A stretch of DNA of 52,500 nucleotides from Nemertoderma westbladi. Lineage: Eukaryota; Xenacoelomorpha; Nemertodermatida; Nemertodermatidae. The notes beneath the pieces were generated by a model. It was not told the origin of the DNA. It searched no databases and saw only the letters and a program-made list of their open reading frames with translations. Location: the NCBI GenBank assembly GCA_032718475.1, contig JAUCBJ010003491.1, positions 1 to 52,500 of the forward strand, in the 5' to 3' direction. The translations under genes and the position numbers were made by a program. This document shows, one piece after another, positions 45,500-52,500 of the stretch (positions within the stretch are counted from its first letter, which is position 1; the number at the start of each line of letters is the position of its first letter).

Positions 45500-46060
45500 G
45501 GAATCTTTTAGAGGAAATCCAGCAAAGTACCTTACTGATCTAGACTTTGCTGATGACTTAGGGGTACTTCATAATCACTAGAGGGAGCACCAAGGCTCCT
45601 CTCCTCATTGGAGCAGGTTGATTCTAGTGTTGACTTATTGTAAATGCCAAGGAGACCAACAATATGACAGTGAACCTTGACAGCCTCCAAGAAATGTCTC
45701 ATCGTTAAGACATAAGTTCCAGTGAAGCTTCAGCACTTTTGCTACTGACCTTTGCTGACTTTTGCTACTTGGGATCATGGATCCGGAAGTCAGGTGAAGA
45801 CCTTCGGATACGTAAGGGGAAGGCATGGGCAGCGTTAAATAGTCTGTCCATTATTTGGGAGTCCCATAGAATAAAACTGAACCTTAAGGTTCTATTATTT
45901 AAGGCAGTAGTAGTAGTTATATGGTAGTCCATGCTGGGCTCTAAATGCAGAGGATACCAAATCTCTGGATGGAACTTTCACAAGAAAGCTGCGCCGGGTT
46001 CATTGAGTCAAGTACAATGCACAGTGGGGCCCAGTATTCGCAACTACACAGTAGGCCTAA
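45500..46060 (+). pseudogene. Reverse-transcriptase remnant (non-LTR element)
   Basis: One frame near 45525-45570 reads YLTDLDFADDLGVL, containing the FADD form of the reverse-transcriptase active site (45546-45557). After stops and shifts, 45739-45927 reads YLGSWIRKSGEDLRIRKGKA, then ALNSLSIIWES and VLLFKAVVVVIW, the usual post-catalytic region of RTE/CR1-like LINEs. No intact frame. Confidence 0.7.
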
Positions 46061-46639
46061 TTATAAATACCCTATGTATGGCAGTGGGAATGTTTTTTCC
46101 AAAGTTAAGTTCTATTTTTGTTACAACCGCAACAATAATTCAATTGTTGTGAAATAAAGGCTCATTTAGCATTAGTTTATAATTTAATAGTTTCGTCTTT
46201 ATACATATATTTATTGTCGCAATTCCATATAAGGTAATACTATACCAAAACGATAGTAATTAACTGTGATGCCAAATATTTAACAGTGTAGCCTACTGAA
46301 GTGAAACTGAGGGGAATTTTGTCATTTCTCAATGGGGAATTTATAACTAAGTGTTCCACTGGTACCTTACGCGTGAGAAAATATATTATTTATAATAATA
46401 ATAATTAATATATTATATCGAAGATCAACATGGTGCCAATTTTAGAAAAATTATATAAAGAAACACCTGCAGTAATGGGAGATTATATTACGCACGAAAT
46501 GATAATTTATAAAAGTTTGAAAAATAATATAAATCTATATAATATTCTATTTATTAGATTTATAACCTTACATATATAGTATGTATAGTATGTAGTAACA
46601 ACATAATGTAACAACATTACAGTTCTTACATAGATTTTC

Positions 46640-46716
46640 CTAACTGAAGTATGTAGTGTACGCCTTGAAATACGCCCAGAAAGGCGCTGTATAAATATAT
46701 ATTATTATTATTATGT
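46640..46716 (+). repeat. SINE/LINE 3' tail
   Basis: CGCCCAGAAAGGCGCTGTATAAAT followed by (ATT)n is the common 3' end of metazoan LINE2/CR1-related SINEs; CGCC and GGCG can pair. The body upstream is too decayed to define. Confidence 0.55.
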
Positions 46717-47355
46717 AATGAGCATAAGAAGCAACAATGGGCTTGCTTACTGTACTTTTACATGACAGACATTGATATTTGTTTTCCAAAATGGCAAAGT
46801 GGTTGAAAATTATTTCACGCGGCCAGCGATAGCGAGTTGTTAAAGATAAAGATCACGTTATATCTTCATTATTTTATTACTTTATTGCAGCAATTACAAC
46901 TAGGGATTATTTTCACTTTAAAATAATGGCGACAAAGTTGACAGTAAAATTTTACAAGTATTTTTTGGAATATTTCGAATATAACAGCAAACATTCTCTA
47001 CTTCGGTATCCTTATCAATTCATATTATTTATTACATTGGAGAAAATCCAAAACAAATATTAGTCTTTTTCTGACAGCAAAAGTTTCACTTGCAGTTTTT
47101 CATCATCAGTCGTTTCGTAATGCGGCGGCTACATGCATAGGCCTATTAGTTGCAAAGTACTTTACAGTATTCTTCGTCACTGGGGCTGATTCTTCTTTAT
47201 TTATAGAGATGGCGACCACACCGATTCTCAAGCTATTCGAGGACTAACTGTGAACTTGTGTAGTATTATACTGTACCGATATAACAAACTATTTTTTTGC
47301 ATCGTTTAAATTCCAATCCGCCTATGGAGTTCTTGTACCTCTCATTCTAAATGAA
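46717..47355. other. Region upstream of the IRF gene
   Basis: No gene. It includes TAGGCCTA at about 47137 and an exact 20-base match to 18249-18268 at 47149-47168. The last few hundred bases probably hold the IRF promoter and leader; no interferon-type or NF-kB-type site was convincing by eye. Confidence 0.45.
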
Positions 47356-49040
47356 ATGTCGTCAAGTGTGAGTAACCCTGACGCAAAACGATTGTTACCA
47401 TGGTTAATAGACCATATGGACAAGGAAACATACGGTTCTGTTCTGGAATGGGACCATCCGAGCTTCGCCAATAGACCCATGGAGAACCTTGTGGGCTGCA
47501 CCTTCCATATCAACTGGGACAAACGAGTTAAATGGAGGGGCACAAATATATTTAGTCTTGGTAAAGACTGGTGTCGCTATAAAGGTCTATCAATGAAGAT
47601 ACATAATCTATCTGAAAAGCGTTAGTATTAAATATTTATTAAACATACTATTTTCTATATCAAATATAATATATATACATAGTTACAACCACAAGCTCCC
47701 TTTAATAATTCAATCTGAATTCCATTTTAGCTGTTCCAAAGAAAAATTACCAGTGTAAAGACCAGTTACGGAATGCCATGCGAAAAGGAGCCGGAATTAG
47801 AGAAATAGGCCTTAGATTTGGGAATGAAGCAAAAACGACGCGACATTACGAAGTAACTCAAAAACGGCCGTCCTTGACAACAACCTTAGTTCCTTCGGTA
47901 TCCACAAATTGTGATGGCGTCGAAGATGATCTCCCAGTTATAGACGATTGGGTTGGAGAATATTGGAAGGATATATTTGGAGACAATCAAGATCAGATAC
48001 CGTTGGGCGATATTTCGGAAAAAACAAACTCATTTTCAGCTTCCGGGTCTAATTCTGAACAAAGTGATGCCCAGTCGGGCATTCAACCTGCGTTTTGCCA
48101 AATTCCAGCACAGAATCTCGTTAAACTATGTAGTCAACTTCAGGCACCAACTGTTATTCAACCCGATGCACCTTGTACCATGTACCACGATGTACCATGT
48201 GTTAGTCAAATTGTGACACAAGCTGTTACCCAGATTGATACAAATACAATAGATCCTCAACTGAAACCACAAACATTAGATATTCCCGAGCCAAAATCCA
48301 TAAATGGTTTTAACCAAGTAAACCAAACCAGCAATGAAATCTTCCCTAATTATTACTATTCTGACAATAGTACGTTTAAAATGAGATTTTGGAGCCACCA
48401 TACACAAATTGAAAGCTACAAATGCGGCGTTTCGGGAACTACTCTAGACGCTAACACCAACAACCTCAATGGACGAACGTGGATTTACTCTATTTGGCCA
48501 CGCGTAACATCGGAATTCGCTAGTCGTGGTGGAATAAACTGGAGGGTAGAGTTTCCCCCTGTCAACGTGATCCTCAACAAAACACAAACGCCCACAACAG
48601 ACGAATATAATATGATGAAAATCAAATCGTATTTAGAAGATCTTTATCGATTGGGACACAATGGATTCGTTATCGATGCCACACAAGGTGGTGATATATT
48701 CGTAAAACGTTTATGCAGTTTGAGGATATACAAAGAGGGAGCGAAGCTGAATAGATTTGAAGCAACAAAAATATTCAGCCACGAGGATTATATAAATAAT
48801 GGAAATAGAACCGGCAAGATCTCAGATCCATCGGTTTATCTTAACTTCGGACACCAGTACGAGGATCTGGAAAATCTACAGACTTACTCAGCCATATTTC
48901 TCCAGATTATTCCGCAGGCGGCGTTGCAGGTCTTCCAAACCTGGAAAGCGGAAGAGGCAGAATTTGCGCTGTGGGATAGCCATTCCGATACAACGTTACT
49001 CTCCGATCTGATAGCTGGGATGCACATGTCTTCCTTATAA
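47356..49040 (+). CDS. Interferon regulatory factor, two exons (47356-47620, 47731-49040)
   Basis: A 110-bp intron (GTTAGT ... CATTTTAG) joins two frames into a 524-residue protein; the split codon reads across in frame. Residues about 9-115 are an IRF DNA-binding domain: LPWLIDHMDKETYGSVLEWD, then FHINWDKRVKWRG, FSLGKDWCRYKG and, from exon 2, KKNYQCKDQLRNAMRKGAGI, with the spaced Trp pattern that contacts GAAA motifs. Residues about 205-500 are an IRF-association domain: RFWSHHT, EFPPVNVI, then GHNGFVIDATQGGDIFVKRL followed by CSLRIYKEG, KIFSHEDYI and FLQIIPQAALQVF. The middle (about 120-330) is Gln/Asn/Pro-rich and unlike vertebrate IRFs. Family role: transcription control in development and innate defence; invertebrate IRFs do not act with interferon itself. 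I do not assign a subfamily. A broken copy of the C-terminal part lies about 2.6 kb upstream. Confidence 0.85.
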
Positions 49041-49668
49041 AGCACTTATAAATGGTTTAATGATTGAATTAATCGTAAAGATTTTCCGGTGTAGCATCCA
49101 CTTTTATTATTATTATAATTGCGTTATGTATTTATAGGATAGAATATTTAAAATTAAAACATACTGCTCCATATTAATCATATATTACAGTAACCCTATA
49201 GAGGCATACTACAGTATACATAGGCCTATATATCGGCTAACTAACTCCTGTAATTAATTACATGAATAAATCATTAATTGGATAGCCCCATTACGATTAG
49301 CTGCAATGTACCGCTGTGCTGCGGCTTTGTAGCTAAATCGAAGACGGGGCTTATTTTGCAGCATGCACACCAAATCTTACACGTAATTTTTGAATTTCTT
49401 TCCAGAATTTAGTTAGGCCTACATTTAAATTATCTGAGTTAGCGTGTGACTTATGAAAGAATTTCTAGATTTTTTTTATAACACATGCATTATATTATTT
49501 GATTATTTAATATAATGACATTTTAGTTAAAGTTGTCAAAAGTGAAAAAGTTTTCTAAATTTCGTCACACACTTTTGTCACTGATAAGATCAATAGTGCA
49601 TAATTAAATTCTTCTGTTACATAAATTAATAATTCAGATATATTAATTAATTATTCGGGGACATACTG
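49041..49668. other. IRF 3' region and AT-rich spacer
   Basis: No gene. TAGGCCTA words occur at about 49221 and 49415; several AT-rich signals could end the IRF transcript. Confidence 0.5.
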
Positions 49669-49930
49669 TTATCGTAACTCCAGATCATGGTTGGGGAGCC
49701 AACGTGTGTGGAATCGATCCTCAGTGAAATATTCGATCACGAACCCGTTTGCCCAATACCGCGGAAACCAAGCCGAACGGAAAGTGATCTTCCTCGGAGA
49801 ACGATTCCTAGAAGGACCGATCTTCTCCAGCTCCCCGTGTGGAAACATGCAGGACAATTGGCAGCGTGTGCCGTGTGGTTAAACGTAACACCTCGCGTGG
49901 TTTCATCGAGTCATCTGCGATAATTAATAC
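49669..49930. other. GC-elevated block with several overlapping open frames
   Basis: Composition is clearly more GC-rich than its flanks, and frames stay open on both strands (for example 49669-49857 minus and 49687-49923 plus). None shows a motif I recognise. It is probably a piece of a decayed mobile element or an old exon. Confidence 0.4.
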
Positions 49931-50135
49931 GCAGCGTTTTCATCCACTCGCCGTAGACTGCCACTGCAAATATTGCACCAGCAGAACTTTAAGGTTCTGT
50001 TATTACAGCAACAGTAGAACCAGATCTCTGGATGTCACTTACACAATAATGCTATGTCGGATTCACAGTTTCAAGAACAATGCTCACATCCCATACCAGA
50101 CACTACTGTATGCAGCATTTAAAGTGTCGCATGTG

Positions 50136-50345
50136 CTTTTTTTGAGCTTTATTTCAAGCTTTTTTTAGTTAAAACAATTTCTAGAAATTAATTGCTTCAA
50201 GATGAATCTGAGAATTTTCGTATGCTAAAACCTAAAATATAGAATAAAGCTTAAAAAAAGCTTGAAAAGAAGCTCAAAAAAATTTCAAAAAAAGCTTGAA
50301 AAATAGCTCAGAAAAAGCTTGAAAAACAGCTGAAAAAAAGCTGGG
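50136..50345. repeat. AAGCTT-rich degenerate repeat
   Basis: Repeated AAAAAGCTTGAAAAnAGCT words (about 50250-50345) with the reverse-complement form GAGCTTTATTTCAAGCTTTT at 50145 onward, so the block can fold back on itself. Confidence 0.7.
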
Positions 50346-50407
50346 CGAATATCATAATTATTCTAGAACATTCATATTATATCTTAATTTTAATTCGTAA
50401 TTAAATA

Positions 50408-51708
50408 AACTAATTACCAATTGAGAAAATAAGTCAATTAAGGTAAATGTCCGGGGTTTTACCTGGCAGAAACAATAAAATGTTGATGTTAGTGAACGTT
50501 TTCGCCCTTACCGGGCTACTTCAGACTATATTATTATGGTAAAAGTTAAATTATTGTAATAATAATTGCATCCAGCCACCAATTCAAAAATCCCTCTCTA
50601 TTATATTACGAGGGTTCTGTGATTAGGTCCTAATAACATGTTATTTAGAAGAGATACGCACAAAACACAGGTTAGTAAAATACACATAGTTTATTTAAAG
50701 CTACCATTCGATATGAGTAAAATGTATTTTATTAAATCGGGGTTGTTATGACAAAAAGCGATAACGAAATCGTACTCCGGTTCATGTATACGTATTTAGG
50801 GCAGGTACAATATGATGTACAGTACACGAAGTGTTAAAAAGGGGGGGGGGGGGGGGGGGGGGGGTTAGAATTGAAAAGATGATTGTTATGTTGTGTAACG
50901 AAGTGTTAAATAGTGGTTTAGAAATGTAAGGAAATTGTTATATCGTGCACAAATACGTATGATATACAGTACACGAAATGTTCAATAGCGGTTAAGAAAT
51001 GAAATAATAATCGTTATATCGCGTACAAATACAAAAAACCCTATCCCCAGGATGGGGATTGGGTAACCCCACACAGGTGTACGACTTCGTTATTGCCTTT
51101 TGTCATAACACATTAACTCCAATATTATTAATACCTTTTACGCGGTGTCTTACCATCCTGGGACTGGGTTATTTTACGATTTCGTTATTGCCTTTTGTCT
51201 AACACATTAACTCTAATATCAATAATACCTTTTACTACTGAGTATGGCCTACGATATTGACTTTCTTCTAAACCCCCCTTTTTAACACTTCGTGTACTGT
51301 ACATCATATTGTACCTGCCCTAAATACGTATACATGAACCGGAGTACGATTTCGTTATCGCTTTTTGTCATAACAACCCCGATTTAATAAAATACATTTT
51401 ACTCATATCGAATGGTAGCTTTAAATAAACTACAGATTGTGTATTTTACTAACCTGTGTTTTGTGCGTATCTCTCCTTAATAACATGTTATTAGGACCTA
51501 ATCACATAGAACCCTCGTAATATAATAGAGAGGGATTTTTGAATTGGTGGCGGGATGCAATTATTATTACAATAATTTAACTTTTACCATAATATAGTCT
51601 GAAGTAGCCCGGCGAAAACGTTCACTAAGATCAGTATTTATTGTTTCTGTCAGGTAAGACCCCGAACATTTACCTTAATTGACTTATTTTCTCAATTGGT
51701 AATTAGTT
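50408..51708. repeat. Large inverted repeat (foldback element), arms about 440-450 bp
   Basis: The left arm (50408 to about 50850) and right arm (about 51270 to 51708) are reverse complements with only scattered differences; matching words include AACTAATTACCAATTGAG at the outer ends, GGTCCTAATAACATG, ACAAAAAGCGATAACGAAAT and CAGTACACGAAGTGTT at the inner ends. The loop (about 400 bp) holds partial tandem copies of arm words (ACGAAGTGTTAAA; TTCGTTATTGCCTTTTGTC). A run of 24 G sits at 50841-50864 at the inner edge of the left arm. No coding frame. Confidence 0.9.
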
Positions 51709-51835
51709 AACTCTAAATACTAGACAGAGTCATGACTTACAATAATTACAACGGATTATTTAATCGAGACACTGTGATTTACATTCTTTAGGAATGTAGT
51801 ATTATGTAGTCGCACTCACTTCTCTGATAATAATA

Positions 51836-52095
51836 CGGAAACACGCTGATTTGCTGACTGTTATCAATTTTGTTCATGTATAAGGAGAAATTTAGCTCAT
51901 TCATGTTGGTATTATGAAATAGCATAAATATCACACAAACCACACGAACCGAAATAGTTACTCGAACTTCCCTTCTGCTTACCTCTTAATAATAAAGAAA
52001 GTTAGTTGAGATTATCGATTACGTATACGTGTTCCCCAAATATAAACATCGAGCAATAATATTACCAAATAGCAATGAACAACAGTACAAAACAG
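51836..52095 (+). repeat. Dispersed repeat, copy 2 (copy 1 at 18893)
   Basis: Aligns with 18893-19160: GAAAnACGCTnATTTGCnGACT, TTTAGCTCAnnnAnGTTGG, TTATGAAATAGC and CCCTTCTGCTTACCTC. In this copy it lies beside the LINE fragment at the window end. Confidence 0.75.
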
Positions 52096-52293
52096 TAAAT
52101 AACAGCAGTGGCGGCAGTTAATCAGCAGTCAGATGTTTGCCGTTCAGTAAAAAGGCGAGTCAATGCAGTGAGTGCAGGTAATTTACTTGTGCTCGATAAT
52201 TCACGCCACTGTTGGTTTCTGGGCTGAATACTAGCTGACTGCCTAAACCTAGGCGTACTACTAGGATCGGCATGCTGCATTGCATCTGCATTT

Positions 52294-52500
52294 TTAAGAA
52301 TGCTGTGCCGGCTTATCGACAAAATTGCACCGCCACAACTCCCTATCACCCATGACATTTGCTAGATCATCCGCATCTTCAAGGCCAGTGTCCTTTAAGA
52401 TGCGTCTCAAGAAAGTCATGGGCTGTCCACCATGCTTATTCACTCCATGAGGCTGCCAAAGTACAAGATTATGCACTGGCTGGTCCTCATGGCGAAAGCA
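52294..52500 (-). pseudogene. LINE C-terminal fragment, cut by the window end
   Basis: Read from the window end leftwards: HEDQPVHNLVLWQPHGVNKH, then GGQPMTFLRRILKDTGLEDA, then MGDRELWRCNF and a stop. The pattern W-x-P-G-x-x-x-GxP-x-T-x-x-x-x-L-x-x-DTGL-...-DR-x-x-WR is the usual C-terminus of several LINE reverse-transcriptase proteins. The upstream part lies outside the window. Confidence 0.7.

Noticed and set aside
49839-50050. Possible second copy of the reverse-transcriptase remnant at 45900-46010
   Set aside because: Short words are shared (TTAAGGTTCT, CTCTGGATG, TTCATnGAGTCA) but in a different order, so homology cannot be claimed by eye.

Overview
This is a window of nuclear DNA from an animal, most likely a marine invertebrate. 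Four things point there. It encodes orthologues of animal genes (a golgin-like CCDC186, glomulin, an interferon regulatory factor and a seven-transmembrane receptor). It has a spliced gene with consensus GT-AG borders, AATAAA signals, and tRNA-derived SINEs and APE-type LINEs. The base composition is AT-rich, with CpG not visibly depleted in genes. I cannot name the species. No bacterial operon, tRNA, rRNA or CRISPR was seen.

Layout: 1-430 is a 9-bp minisatellite; 803-1771 (-) encodes an unrecognised C2H2 finger plus acidic-repeat protein; 2349-2448 is a cluster of palindromes; 2939-5947 (+) is a CCDC186 orthologue in one uninterrupted exon, with its own coding minisatellite. A 38-bp array of 88 units (6658-10000) and a 42-bp array (10570-11856) follow. 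A divergent class A GPCR-like gene lies at 12881-13780 (+). From 14.8 to 23.5 kb there are only repeats: a 55-bp array inside an interspersed element, SINEs, a LINE tail, a MITE-like foldback, homopolymer C/G runs and several small dispersed families. From 23540 to 34607 a degenerate roughly 28-bp satellite dominates. It is interrupted by a 5'-truncated, frameshifted LINE (29580-33254) and by a LINE/SINE 3' tail (33715-33863), both flanked by ACAG. A 2.7-kb TIR element (34610-37349) with an ACGT-motif-rich inner foldback comes next, then glomulin (37553-39556, +), a probable small spliced gene ending at 41068, a SINE, a broken IRF C-terminal copy (44221-44767), an intact two-exon IRF (47356-49040, +), a large inverted repeat (50408-51708) and, running off the window end, a minus-strand LINE fragment.

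The genes do not form a pathway. CCDC186 is a Golgi/dense-core-vesicle coiled-coil protein, glomulin an inhibitor of RBX1-containing ubiquitin ligases, IRF a transcription factor and the GPCR a membrane receptor. About a third of the window is tandem repeat. The most notable points are the intronless coding regions of two genes that have many introns in vertebrates, the IRF plus a truncated IRF copy, the same-site ACAG insertions of two retroelements into one satellite, and the motif-dense foldback transposon. Splice sites and identities come from reading alone; no alignment or database search was run.
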